Source: Eublepharis macularius
Lineage: Eukaryota > Chordata > Lepidosauria > Squamata > Eublepharidae
Length of the DNA stretch: 64,000 nucleotides
Assembly (NCBI RefSeq): GCF_028583425.1
Contig: NC_072795.1
Location: 4,177,001 to 4,241,000, forward strand
Reading direction: 5' to 3'
Shown piece by piece: positions 21,515-32,099 of this stretch (position 1 is its first letter; each line of letters opens with the position of its first letter). The position numbers were made by a program, and so were the translations under genes. The notes under the pieces were generated by a model, which was not told the origin of the DNA, did no database searches, and saw only the letters and a program-made list of their open reading frames with translations.

Positions 21515-21650
21515 CCATGCAGCTGACGAAGAGAACTGTGATTCTCGAAAGCTTATGCTACAATAAAGTTGGTTGGTCTTAAAGGTGCTACTGGACTCTT
21601 TTTGATTTTGCTACTACAGACTAACACGGCTAACTCCTCTGCATCTACAA
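21515..21650 (+). mobile_element. Hammerhead-like repeat family copy
   Basis: From 21523: CTGACGA, A, GAGAA, six bases, TTCTC, GAAA, then AGC-TTAT-GCT and A at 21560. 'caataaagttggttggtctt' and 'gtgctactggactctttttg' follow. The GAGAA/TTCTC stem is a paired variant of GAGAG/CTCTC. Confidence 0.65.
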
Positions 21651-21915
21651 AATAACAAATGCCTAGAGCTACATCTTTACTGCCTGTTACAAACAAAAGA
21701 GCTGGGATACTACACAAGGAAGGTGAAGAATCTTCTTCTTCCTCCATCTTCTTGACCCTAGAAAGAAAGTCACCGGACCTATTGACCAATAACAGTTTAT
21801 AAACTCTCTCCAGTTTCCCGGGGCTTGCAGATTATTGGCTTCGAGCCAGGTTCCCCTTCCAGGTCAATCTAAACAATAGCATGGTAGGTAAACGCATTAA
21901 CCCCATAATGACTGA

Positions 21916-22033
21916 GGGCCAAGCTACAAGTGACAAATGACACTTGAACGGCAAGTGTATTTCTCCCTGTTCACTTGCCCTCCACTCAATCCACTTGCCA
22001 TTCAAGTGTCATTCGTCACTTGTAGCTTGGCCC
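21916..22033. mobile_element. GGGCCAAGCTAC inverted-repeat element
   Basis: Sister of the 11693 copy. Ends 'gggccaagctacaagtgaca' and 'tgtagcttggccc'. Direct repeat 'tga' on both sides (21913-21915, 22034-22036). Confidence 0.75.
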
Positions 22034-22189
22034 TGAATGTCAGACCTTGCAGCCTATATATTCCAACACTACTTAGGTGCAGTGAGATGACAGGTAACTC
22101 TTGTGACTCTTCCTCTAGCCCCCAGCTGTAGAATATAGTCCCTTGACCCCTAGATCAAGTGTCATCACTGAATATTTGTTTGGCACCAG

Positions 22190-22530
22190 GCCAAGACTTC
22201 TTTAAAAACTTCAGCTATTTTTTGGTTGATTGTTTCCTTTGGTTACTTTTCTCTCTGATTCCAGTCTGACATTAATATCAGTTTGGCTGTGTTGGTTCAT
22301 TTATATGGTTCTTTGGTGGTTGTAGGTGCATCTCGGTTATTTGATTATGGGATGGTTTCAGTATGATGTTTTATTGTATTTTGGAGCTGCTTCAGACACA
22401 CGTATGCAGAGGAACAGCAGACATGTATTTTAATAACATGTTATTAATAACATGTTTTTTAAACTCAATATATGTTTTTATATTTAATATTTAATAGCAT
22501 GTTATTAAAATAATGATGATGATGTTAGGA
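22190..22530. other. No feature recognised (AT-rich)
   Basis: Contains short inverted runs of 'taataacatgttattaataa' type around 22430-22455. Confidence 0.4.
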
Positions 22531-23057
22531 GTTGCCAACTCTAGGTAAGGAAATTCCTGGAGTTTGGGGGGTGGAGCCTAGGGAGGGTGGGGTTTAGAGA
22601 GGGGAGGGATATGACGGGGTATAATGTCATACAGTCCATCCTCCACATTAGCCGTTTTTTCCAGGGGAACTGACCTCTGTCATCTGGAGAGCCGTTGTAA
22701 TTCCAGGAGATCTCCAGCCCCCACCTGGAGGTAGCTTAGCAAATGGCAGGAGGGTCGGGTTGAGGCCAGAGGGGACATAGAGATTCCCTGTTCCCAGCCT
22801 CCACCCCCAGCTACCACACCTCTCCAGCAGGGGGGAAAGTGCAAGGAATGGACCCAGGAGTTCTGGAGCCTGCTCCTGTGCTCCAGAACTCTTCCTTGTC
22901 ATGCCAGAAATGACATCATGTTCATCAAATCCGCCTCATCCCAGATCCTTCCCTTCCTTGAATGACATCACTAAGTCCCCCCTCCACGTGCCCCCCAGGT
23001 GCACCCCATAACCTCCTCATCCCCTGGGTTGGGCTCCGGGGGATCTGGCAACCCTAA
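22531..23057 (+). mobile_element. GTTGCC-type element, extended form
   Basis: 22531-22735 follows the usual family body. It then runs into 'agcttagcaaatggcaggag' and GC-rich sequence before ending 'ggatctggcaaccctaat' at 23057. Either a longer subfamily or two adjacent elements. Confidence 0.55.
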
Positions 23058-23260
23058 TGGGGACATGACATCAGCGACATCCCTATGTCACTTCCGAGGA
23101 AAACCTGGAAGTAATGTCAGGTAACATAGGATACCCTATGTCACTTCCAGATTTTCTGTGGAAGTGATGTCAACATTTTAAATTTTTGCTTCAAGCAGTG
23201 GCAGGCAACTAGAACTGCTGGCAGGACGCCTCCCATTATGGCAGCCCTACCTGGAGATTG
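23058..23260. repeat. Inverted repeats of ATGTCACTTCC type
   Basis: 'ccctatgtcacttccgagga' (23083) and 'ccctatgtcacttccagatt' (23133) are direct copies, with 'ggaagtaatgtcag' and 'ggaagtgatgtcaa' inverted between and after them. Confidence 0.5.
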
Positions 23261-24079
23261 GCAACACTTTGAAAGGAAGAAGCCAGGGCCACATCTTGTG
23301 GCAGTGAGTTTCATAAGTGAATTTTGCTGGTGAGGCAGAGGGGCCAATGGAATGCATCTTGAGTGGGGATTCTCCTCCCCTGTTCAAATCTTGCCTTTGC
23401 CGCGGACACACTAAGAAGTCCCAGGAAAGCCATTCTGTCTTGTCCAAGTGCAATATGGGTATCAGCCTACTCTGAAATTGCGTAGCAAAAATTCTAAGAC
23501 GACAATGTGTGTACAGTGCTTTGAAGTACTTGTAAAGGTGGTCATAATTCATATTTTGTTGTTGTTGATGGTGATGGTGAATCATATTTTGTCATGCTTT
23601 ATATGAAACTCTGCTGTCAAGAAAGAGAAAACTCTGTTTACATGTGCGTTGCTAATGCGGAGCGTTTTGTGTCAGAGAAAAATGAAGGCAATGGGTTTCT
23701 CAAGGGGTGTGTCCGCCAGGGACGTACGTGATTGCCTGCTAAGGTGTTAGAACCAGCAAGAAACGGGGCAAAGTTCTCTCCACCCTTTTCCCGTCTCTCC
23801 GGGGGACTCGTTTTGGTTCTGTTGTCAGCTAACTCAGCATTTAAAAAAGGCACAGACTTTGCTCTGCAATGAGTTACAAATTGATTTGGTGGAAGACGAG
23901 TCGGAGACAGAGATTTATTTTCTTTGATTGGCCTGCAAAAGCCAAGCCCACTGCTTACTGATTAAGTCAGACAGCAAAGAACAGAAATGACCGATTAGCA
24001 TCGTGATGAGGCATGAAAATCCATCTCCTGGTGCTTGCTGAGTGATATTTAAAAACCCCACATGAAAACCAGTAGACCA
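23261..24079. other. Mostly unique; possible weak SINE at 23330-23600
   Basis: 'cctgttcaaatcttgccttt' could be a B box and 'cagtgctttgaagtacttgt' a SINE tail, but the match is poor. Nothing else is supported. Confidence 0.35.
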
Positions 24080-24320
24080 AAAGAGGTGGTGGAACTCAGT
24101 GGGTTGCCCTCGGAGAAAATGGTCACATGGCTGGTGGCCCCGCCCCCTGATCTCCAGGCAGAGGGGAGCTTAGATGGCCCTCTGCGCTGCTCAGCGGCAC
24201 AGAGGACAATCTAAACTCCCCTCTGTCTGGAGATCAGGGTGCGGGGCCACCAGCCATGTGACCATTTTCAAGAGGTTCTGGAACTCTGTTCCACCGTGTT
24301 CCCGCTGAAAAAAAGCCCTG
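24080..24320. mobile_element. CAGGGCTTTTTTTC-type element, left end missing
   Basis: 'aaagaggtggtggaactcag' to 'cgctgaaaaaaagccctg'. Hairpin interior as in the 15390 and 25884 copies. Lacks about 20 bases at its left end. Confidence 0.75.
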
Positions 24321-24391
24321 CAGACATCTATCTCGGGAGGCTGAGATGTCACTGCTTGGGTGCCCGGGGTATCCTTCATGACGCAGTCTCA

Positions 24392-24593
24392 GAGCCAAGC
24401 TACAAGTGACGCCTGACACAGGTTGGACACTTGTCCGCTTCCCTCAAGTTTTGATGGGAAATGTAGGCATCCTGGTCTTGCAGCTGTAATGGAGAGCCAA
24501 GCTGTAAAACCTGGACGCCTACATTTCCCATCAAAACTTGAAGTAAGCTGACAAGTGTCCAACTTGTGTACGGCGTCACTTGTAGCTTGGCTC
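24392..24593. mobile_element. GAGCCAAGCTAC inverted-repeat element, 3-bp duplication
   Basis: Ends 'gagccaagctacaagtgacg' and 'cgtcacttgtagcttggctc' are inverted. Direct repeat 'tca' on each side. The two arms hold a long hairpin ('catcaaaacttgaagtaagc' against 'ccctcaagttttgatgggaa'). Confidence 0.8.
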
Positions 24594-24669
24594 TCAGCTA
24601 CAGCATGAGTGGCCTGCTTGGGTGATGTAGCAGGCGAATCTGAGAATTAACATCATAAGGTAAATGCTC

Positions 24670-24690
24670 CTGAGGAAGTCTTATGACGAA
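24670..24690 (+). other. Isolated CTGAGGA-stem-GAA motif
   Basis: CTGAGGA, A, GTC-TTAT-GAC, GAA: the same order as the hammerhead-like core but with a 3-bp stem and no further family sequence. Could be chance or another family. Confidence 0.25.
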
Positions 24691-25067
24691 GAACTGAAAT
24701 GTAAAGAGAAGTTTTGCCGGCTGTGGTTCCGGGCTTGTTCTGTATTGGATTCTTCTTTGCCTACAGAGAGAGAAAACGGAAGAAAAAGGAACATTTACTT
24801 TTGAAATTCTCCAATAACAACTTTAAAACTTACCTGGTTGATTTTCATCTGCCTGTACACTCCCGGGTCCTCAGGCAGGGACTCTGTTATAAGCATATGT
24901 ATTATTATTGTGATATCAACAAGCAATTCACATATAGTGATGTATGAACTGCATATGTATTAATTGCATGTGTTATTAGACCTACCAGTCTTAATAAGAG
25001 ATTCATGAATTCTTGAACAAGAGTGTTGTTGAATACTTCATTTGCCCTCTGGCTACCTATTATTCTT

Positions 25068-25175
25068 GGCTCTCCATTACAGCTGCAAGACCAGGATGCC
25101 TACATTTCCCATCAAAACTTGAGGGAAGCTGACAAGTGTCCAACCTGTGTCAGGCATCACTTGTAGCTTGGCTCT
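25068..25175. mobile_element. GAGCCAAGCTAC element, right half
   Basis: 'attacagctgcaagaccagg' to 'cacttgtagcttggctctca', nearly the same as the reverse of the left half of the 24392 copy. Confidence 0.65.
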
Positions 25176-25883
25176 CAGTCCCTGGACTGAACCCTGAAGT
25201 TTCCATAGGCCTGGCATGCATTCTGGTGCAGAGCTGCAGCTGCTGCCTTTTTCTTACTGTGCTACAAGATTATCTTTTGCCCAGTGGCAACAGACAACCT
25301 CCCGCCCCTGGCCTAAGTCTCCCACCTTCAATAATTTGATGAGTGAGAGAAAAATGGGGCGGGGGGTTAATGGTGACACTCTAGGAATTTCCCCTAATCT
25401 CTGTGGTAAAGAGGGCTGGTAATCCTAGTGGCTACATAAAGCAAACTTTTAAGTTGCAACCCATGACCGATGTCTCCACGTGGTACCAAATTTCCAAAAC
25501 TCATCAATGAAATTGTTAAATTGAAACAAATATATACACTACCAAAGCTTGAATGCAACTTTTTTTAAAGTTACAATTTAATTAAAAAAGAGGATCTTCT
25601 TATTTCTTCTTACAACGATACGCCATAATCAGAGTAGCCTCAGAAATAAGCAAGCATGCCATTCAACAATCACTTAATACATTTAAAAGTTTACCTTGTC
25701 AAGTGAAAAAAAAATCACACAATTAAATTTCCAGTTATTCACTTGGTTCCCATATAGATTTCCATGAGTACAAAGGGGGTGATTTTTTCAGTCCCTCCTT
25801 CCCATTGAAGACCTTATTTACCCCCAAGCTATTGTGGGGAGGAAGGAGTCCCCCATCCTCCAGTAGTGGCATACAGGGATGGG
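25176..25883. other. Diverged repeat at 25190-25430, then unique AT-rich DNA
   Basis: 'gacactctaggaatttcccc' and 'cccctggcctaagtctccca' recall the CTAGGAAT-type units. 25440-25880 shows nothing recognisable. Confidence 0.35.
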
Positions 25884-26214
25884 CAGGGCTTTTTTTCTGA
25901 GAAAAGAGGTGGTGGAACTCAGTGGTGGAACTCAGGACTGCACAATGACATCACTTTGGGTCAGCTGGAACAAGGGGGGAGTTTTTAAAAGTTTAAATTG
26001 CCCTCAGCGAGAATGGTCACATGGCCGGTGGCCCCGCCCCCTGATCTCCAGACAGAGGGGAGTTGAGATTGCCCTCCATGCCGCTTGGCGGTGCGAAGGG
26101 CAATCTCAACTCCCCTCTGTCTGGAGATCAGGGGGCAGGGCCACCGGCCATGTGACCATTTTTAAGAGGTGCCGGAACTCCGTTCCACTGCGTTCCCGCT
26201 GAAAAAAAGCCCTG
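25884..26214. mobile_element. CAGGGCTTTTTTTC palindromic hAT-like element
   Basis: Most complete copy of the family here, 331 bp. Flanks 'gggatggg' and 'ggggtggg' differ at one base, a plausible 8-bp target duplication. The long hairpin centres near 26085. Confidence 0.85.
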
Positions 26215-26424
26215 GGGGTGGGGAATTGGGGATCCAGCAGTAGGGAAGAATCAGCGAAAATCACTTCCCTCTCCTTGCACCAGTGGAAATCTAGGTGAGA
26301 TGCAGCCCAAAGTTTGTAGCCCTAATAAAAAAGCTCCTTTTGCTTTTAGGTAGAGGTTGTTGTTATCCACTGAAAAAATTAAGAATGTAAAAATTACCCT
26401 TAATATTACAACGATACAACATGC

Positions 26425-26660
26425 ATGATAATAATAACTAATAATAATAACTGCAGTTGTATATCGCTCTTCTAGACAGATTAGTGCCTCACCCAGAGCG
26501 GTGAACAAGTTAGTATTATTATTCAGTTGGGGAGCCGGGCTGAGAGGAATGGCTTACCGAAAACCACCTACTGAGTTCATTGTAGTAGTGGGATTCGAAC
26601 TGGTAGAGTGCTGATTCACAGCCAAGCCACTTAACCACTGTGCTACAGGAACCACTGTAC
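26425..26660 (-). mobile_element. tRNA-derived SINE, reverse
   Basis: The + strand shows 'gtgggattcgaactggtaga' (reverse B box) and 'gccacttaaccactgtgcta' (reverse head). The tail side is 'tatatcgctcttctagacag'. Same family as 31695 and 55890. Confidence 0.7.
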
Positions 26661-26692
26661 TCCACAGGAATACTCCAAGGAACAACAACAAC

Positions 26693-26837
26693 AATAACAC
26701 ACAACAACAACAACATTTGATTTATATACCACAGTTCAGGGCATCAGAGTGGTTTACAAAGTATGTTATTGTTATCCCCACAACAACAAACACCCTGTGA
26801 GGTGGGTGGGGCTCAGAGAACTTCAGAGAGCTGTGAC
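26693..26837 (-). mobile_element. Sauria-type SINE, 3' part, reverse
   Basis: 'tttgatttatataccacagt' and 'caccctgtgaggtgggtggg' are the reverse of the Sauria tail and body; the head is absent. Confidence 0.7.
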
Positions 26838-27119
26838 TTTGTTTTCATATATAATCACGGCAGCAAGACTATTATATACACAATATAGGAAGTGACCAAC
26901 ACTGCCAGTAATGGACAAATGGTTGATAAAGGTGTTGGAGATAGCAAAGATGGTAAAACTTAAATCACTGTTCATAGAGAAGACAATAAGTTCATTTACT
27001 GCCAAAATGGAAACCTGATTGACTTTGTATGTGAAATAGATAATAATGATGATTTGGGGATTTTTGGATTAAGGAATTTGGACATGAGAAAAAAGAGAGC
27101 TTTTATTTTTAGCATAGAG

Positions 27120-27438
27120 CAGGGGTGGGCAATTGTTTTGGCTCGGGGGCCACTTTGTGGGAGCGGAGGTTAGCGGAGGGCCGCACCTTTTAAAATGATT
27201 GCATTCATTAGTTAACTTTGCATTTCAGAAAAGATATAAATTGTATCATAAAAATCAATAAATATAAATTAAATAAAATAGTGGTAGTTTTATTCAATTT
27301 ATTTATTGTGCTAATTTCATATCGCGCACGGGAAGGAAATCTCGGTTCAAGGCGGATTTTTCTGACTGTCTTGGCGGGCCACAAAAAACTCTGTAGCGGG
27401 CCGCATGTGTCCCGCGGGCCACAATTTGCCCACCTCTG
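27120..27438. mobile_element. hAT non-autonomous element with perfect 8-bp duplication
   Basis: Starts 'caggggtgggcaattgtttt' and ends 'ccacaatttgcccacctctg' (inverted). 'gcatagag' flanks both sides (27112-27119, 27439-27446). The ends match hAT elements of the CAGGGGTGGGCAA class. 319 bp, no transposase. Confidence 0.92.
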
Positions 27439-27454
27439 GCATAGAGTAAGAAGG

Positions 27455-27830
27455 TGACCCTGATCTCGTCAGATCTCAGAAGCTAAGCAGGGTCGGCCCT
27501 GATTAGTAATTGGATGGGAGACCTCTAGGTTGCCAGCTCCAAGTTGGGAAATTCCTGGAGATCTGGGGGGTGAAACCTTGAGAAAGTGGGGTGTGGGGAG
27601 GGAAAGGACCTTGGCATGGCATAATTCCATACAGTCCACCCCCAAAAGTAGCAGTTTTTGTAATTCTGGGAGATCTCCAGCCACTACCTGGAGGCTGGCA
27701 ACCCTACCTCCAATGAAGACCCGGGTTGCAGAGCCAGGCAATGGCAAACCACTTCTGTTAGTCTCTTGCCACGAAAACCTCACCAGCAGTCGCCATAAGT
27801 CAACTATGACTCGAGAGAATTTTAAAAAAG
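27455..27830 (+). mobile_element. 5S-derived SINE split by a GTTGCC element
   Basis: 'gaagctaagcagggtcggcc' and 'ctgattagtaattggatggg' are the 5S head. The body resumes after 27716 ('ggcaatggcaaaccacttct', 'cataagtcaactatgactcg'). Confidence 0.8.
27536..27716 (+). mobile_element. GTTGCC-type element inside the 5S SINE
   Basis: 'taggttgccagctccaagtt' to 'ctggaggctggcaaccctac'. It splits the SINE phrase 'gagacctccaatgaa', leaving 'acctc' on both sides. This favours a 4-5 bp duplication and against a TA-only (mariner-type) insertion. Confidence 0.75.
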
Positions 27831-28060
27831 AAGTAATGTGAAAATACTAATACTTGTTGTAGAGAACATCGGAAACCTAGTTTATATAGGTTCCTCCCCC
27901 TCTTTTTTGTATGTATATTTTCTGTTTTGTTTGTATGGTTTGGTACTGTTGTTTGTCTGCTAGCTGATTCTATTTGGCTAGGATTGGGGTTATTGTATTT
28001 TTATGTTCTGTCTTCTTCTTCCTCTTCATTTTATAAAACTCTTAATTAAAAAAAAAATTA

Positions 28061-28743
28061 GTCCTTGCAGCTAACCTACAGGGAGGGACCTTGAATTTAT
28101 CTGCTCCCCTTTGAAGGCCAACTAAACCACTGGCCATTGCTATACTCTATGGTAGTAAATACCACAAGTTAATTACTCTTTGAGAGAAAAAATAACTTTC
28201 TTTAGTCCATCCTGAGCCCATCAACTTCAGCTGGTGCGTTCTCTGATGGCCTACAAACCATGTTTCCTTCAAAGCAAGAAATCTCCCTTCAGTCCAAGGA
28301 CTTTGTTATTCCATCCAGCCCCACACCTAGAAACCAAACAATTATTTCGCTTTGCATTGACAATACGGGCAGATGGACACGTGGATTGCAAACACAGAGA
28401 GTTCATTATAAATTCACCACCATCCACAAATATTCTTGGGAAGGGGAAAGGAGGGTGGCCTTAGTGAAAGCTAATTAAGGTGCTGTTTCCAGAGTAGAAA
28501 TTGGATGTAGAAAGTCTGGCTCTACAAGAGGAAAAACAAGAAAGATCCACAATATTTGGAGAGTTAAAATTATACACCCGCGTTTCACAGAAAAGGGCAT
28601 GAAGCAATTAAGGTCCGTGCCAGTCTAAATTGGCTACGGAAAGTGCACTTTCACCTGAAAGGATGGAGAATGGGCCTGTAGAATTGTGAACATTGTCTAT
28701 TAAGTATGCATAATCTCCAAATGATAATGGAGGATGTCACATA
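28061..28743. other. No feature recognised
   Basis: Unique-looking. May include undetected sequence of the neighbouring Penelope-like relic, but no motif supports this. Confidence 0.35.
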
Positions 28744-29292
28744 TTGGCTGGAAAATGTACATCATGTCCAATCAGAGAATATGCAATTACTTTAGAATAT
28801 GGAATTACTTTAGATACAACAACCAGTATTATTATCAAATTAAGGGGGTGGTGCCTGTTTATGCCCCAACTGGAAAGTGATTTCATTTTACACCATGTTG
28901 TTAATCCATTCATCAATCAGATTGTGTTTTATAAACGCTGTATTGATGACGTCATGATGATACTGGAGTCAGGGGAACAGGCAGAGAACTTAATGAATTG
29001 GATGAATGAAATTAACCCTAACATCAGGCTTACCTGGCAGGGCAATACTCACTGCATTAGTTTTTTAGATGTAGTTATTTTCAAATGTATGGCTGGCTCC
29101 TTGGGAGTAAGACCATATAGGAAGAGCACCGACAGATGTTCCTACCTGCATTTTGATTCTTTCCACCTGGGTCATTTAAAACACAATATCCCGGTGAGCC
29201 AGTACCTTAGGATGAGACGGAACTCTACCAATATGGAGGACTTTGAGTATCACTCTATGAAACTGGATAAAACTTTTTCATCTAAGGGATAA
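28744..29292 (+). mobile_element. Penelope-like element reverse transcriptase relic
   Basis: The 182-codon stretch includes 'VFYKRCIDDVMMI', where the reverse transcriptase YxDD-type site is expected, then 'ISFLDVVIF' and 'STDRCSYLHFDSFHLGH' with 'IPVSQYLRMRR'. This series resembles the downstream part of Penelope-like reverse transcriptases (by recall). It is a fragment of an old copy, broken, without the N-terminal part or a recognisable endonuclease domain. Fossil only. Confidence 0.7.
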
Positions 29293-29335
29293 CGCTTTTT
29301 CCTCTATTCACAACTACCTCCGTGCCACACAAGCT

Positions 29336-29455
29336 CAGTGACCCCGTTCTATGCCCAGAAGATGGCGAAACACCGCCAGGATCCCTAGCCAAACTGGTTT
29401 GGGGGAAATTGCATCCTGGGCGTAAGAAGGCGCCACGAGAACTAAGCACTGGTTT
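29336..29455 (-). mobile_element. CR1 LINE fragment
   Basis: 'tatgcccagaagatggcgaa' and 'ccaggatccctagccaaact' are the reverse of the CR1 3' region. Confidence 0.65.
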
Positions 29456-29884
29456 AACTTTGCTTCCCCTCTTTCTTGGCGTCTCTTCTCCATGTTATAA
29501 AGTTCCTTTTTCTCTCCTCTCAGATGCCTTTTCTGGAAGGGAGGCACAAGGGAGAAAAGCAACCTGGAAGGAAGTGATATTCGGGAAACCTGTATGTGCT
29601 GAGGAGGTTTTTCATGCTTCCTCCCCGTCTGACCATGCCCTCCTTCAGCCCTTTAAATTACACTCCCATCATAAATGACGTCCAGACATGAGGGCTGTCA
29701 CAAACAATCTGGATCTATGACGCTTTGATTAAAAGTTATTCTAATAAACTTTCTCTAGTGCTTGAAAACAAGGTGGTGAAGGTGGTGGTGGGAAATATAT
29801 CCGTTTGGGGACAGTTGTGACATTTATTTATGTAGGAACTGTTTATGCTGTCTCATCAGAGTCCTGCTTGAGGCAGCTTACAAT

Positions 29885-30060
29885 TAAAATATTTATTATC
29901 ATTTTATTTTATTATTGGATTTATAGTCCACTCTCCTCACAAGCAGGCTCAGAGAGGATCACATCAGTTTAAAAGACATAAAAATAAAACAGATAAAAAA
30001 CAGTAGCATAAAAGGAGCAAATACAATTTCACAAATCCACCCTCAACAGTGCACATTGCA
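29885..30060 (-). mobile_element. LINE 3' tail, reverse
   Basis: 'ggatttatagtccactctcc' and 'aagcaggctcagagaggatc', then 'aaaataaaacagataaaaaa'. Confidence 0.55.
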
Positions 30061-30235
30061 GAGTCCCGTATACAGTTGTTTTGGGCCCGTGGGGGACCGG
30101 TGATGGTCAACAGACGAAAAAACTAAGGACGGGGAGGGGACATGCCCCCCTCCCCGGTAGGAGGCCGAATAGGAGACACATTTGCCTCAACCACCAAATA
30201 ATAAGTATTATTGTATTTAGACAGTGGCCGTTTCC

Positions 30236-30413
30236 ACACAGCTTACCTTCTTCCGGAAAACAGCATCTTCACACACAAAATCATGCAAGAAGACGCTGTT
30301 ATCGCGGAAGACAGTGTCTTGCACGATTTCGTGCGATAACAGCGTCTTCCTAGCACGATTTCACATGCGAAGACGCTGTTTTCCGGAAGAAGGTAAGCTG
30401 TGTGAAAACGGCC
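30236..30413. mobile_element. GGCCGTTTCCACACAG inverted-repeat element
   Basis: Ends 'ggccgtttccacacagctta' and 'taagctgtgtgaaaacggcc' are inverted; 'agt' flanks both. The interior repeats 'agacgctgtt' and its reverse several times. Confidence 0.8.
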
Positions 30414-30419
30414 AGTGTC

Positions 30420-30600
30420 TTAAAAAATTTAATGAAGAGGATGCTGGGAAGAAATATGCTTTGTTTCAAATATTTTGTTATATATTGTTATTCTGATCCA
30501 TATAACTCTGTTATGTAATCCCCTTTTCTCTCTTCTGTACCCCCTATACTATTACTTTGTTTTTTCAAAATAAAAAAAAATTATGAGGAACAAATAAAAA
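30420..30600 (+). mobile_element. Possible L1 3' UTR end
   Basis: T-rich text with 'actttgttttttcaaaataa' and an A-run resembles the L1 3' end at 28040. Weak. Confidence 0.3.
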
Positions 30601-31179
30601 ATAAAATATGACATTACTCCGTATAAAAGTAATGTGTCATTAAAACAAACTCAAGGTCACAAACAACATAAAATTGTACGTAAAACAGACCTTAGACCAG
30701 AAGCAGACCATTTTAAAAACCTAGAAAGATAAAGTCCATAATTATAAGCCTAGGTTTAAAAAAAAACCCAAAGATACATTTTGGCCTGATGCCTAAAAGG
30801 AAATAAAGCAGGCACAAGGCAAGCTTGAAGGGGGAGGACATTTGAAGGGGAGGCCACCCCAGAAAATGCTCCGTCTGTAGCTGCCACCTCCTCGCCTCTG
30901 ACCAGGACATCAGAGGCAGATCTTAACGCACCTCGGACTGACAGTGAGACACAGCAGCATAGTAGTGAGAAAGTCAGGATAAGTTATGGGAGTTTTACTC
31001 TTGCCTTCCAATTGCTGCCTGCCTTGTCACAAAGCATTCTGTTCGACATTGGACAAGTTGCCCCCTCTCGGCCTAACCCACTTCACAGGGTTAAGGGGAA
31101 GGAAGAGTTATGTGTGCTGCTCTGAGTTTCTTGGAGGAAGAGTGGGACAAAAATGTTCCCAATAAAGGGAAATGGAAAG
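30601..31179. other. No feature recognised
   Basis: Unique-looking sequence with A-rich runs. Confidence 0.4.
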
Positions 31180-31385
31180 TGCTGTCAGGCCATAGCTGAT
31201 GTATGGTGACCCTTGCTGGGATTTTCAAGGCAAGAGGCTAACAGAGGCGAGTTGCCATTGCCTGCCTCTGCACAGAGACCCCCATCTTCCTTGGATGTCT
31301 ACCATCCAATTATGAACCAAGACCAACCCTGCTTAGCTTCTGAGATTTGACAAGATCAAGCTCATTTGGGCTATCTAGGTCAGGG
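31180..31385 (-). mobile_element. 5S-derived SINE, reverse
   Basis: 'ccaatccaccctgcttagct'-like text at 31320-31340 ('ccaaccctgcttagcttctg') is the reverse 5S head, and 'gcgagttgccattgcctgcc' the reverse body. Confidence 0.75.
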
Positions 31386-31507
31386 TATGGTGGATAAGTA
31401 CAGAGGAAGAACGTTCAACACATGTTGGTTTTCCATTGTAAAAAATAAACTCACGCAAGTATAGACACTGTGCACAAGCCAAAGTTAAACCCTTTAAGTC
31501 TCAGTAA

Positions 31508-31690
31508 GCTGGTGTGGTGTGGAAGTTAGACGGTCAGACTAGAACCTGGGTGACCCATATTCAGAGTCCCAGACTGCCATGGAAGCCTGCTGGGTGACCT
31601 TCGACCAGTTCACATTCTCAACCTAACCTTCCTCCAAGGAGCAGAATAACACAAGCGCCTTTCAGTCCCCAGAGTGGAGAAAGTAAGTAA
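31508..31690 (+). mobile_element. tRNA-derived SINE
   Basis: 'gctggtgtggtgtggaagtt', 'ccatggaagcctgctgggtg', ending 'gagaaagtaagtaa'. Same family as the 264 copy. Confidence 0.55.
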
Positions 31691-31694
31691 AACA

Positions 31695-31915
31695 ATAATG
31701 ATGATGATATACCACTTTTTCAGATAGATTAGTGCATCACCCAGAGCAGTGAACAGTTTAGTGTTATTATTATCCCCCAATACAACTGGGGAGCTGGGGC
31801 TGAGAGGAGTGGCTGATGCAAGGCCACCTGCTGAGCTCATGGCAGTAACGTGATTCGAACGAGTAGCATGCTGATTTGAAGCTGAACCACTTAAGCACTG
31901 TGCTACAGCAGCTAC
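31695..31915 (-). mobile_element. tRNA-derived SINE, reverse
   Basis: 'cagatagattagtgcatcac' (tail) to 'taagcactgtgctacagcag' (reverse head), with the reverse B box 'gtgattcgaacgagtagcat'. Confidence 0.7.
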
Positions 31916-32099
31916 ACACAGCTACAGCTGTATACACACAGAGAACAAGTGGTCAGTCATCCTAAGCAATTTCTCCAAGCTACTTCAGGCAGCCAATAAA
32001 CAATCAAGCAATCTGTACTCCGTGACATTGCAGACAAAATGATCTCAATGGCCTATCGAGCCAGCAGCAACCAGACTTCTGTCAAATACTTTTTGCTTT

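Larger units (their letters stand above)
26840..28060 (+). mobile_element. L1 LINE 3' end split by three younger elements
   Basis: 26850-27110 encodes 'LPVMDKWLIKVLEIAKMVK', similar to the L1 ORF2 C-terminus. The 3' UTR resumes at about 27830 and ends in an A-run at about 28055. Between lie a hAT element (27120-27438) and a 5S SINE (27455-27830), the latter carrying a GTTGCC element. Confidence 0.65.
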
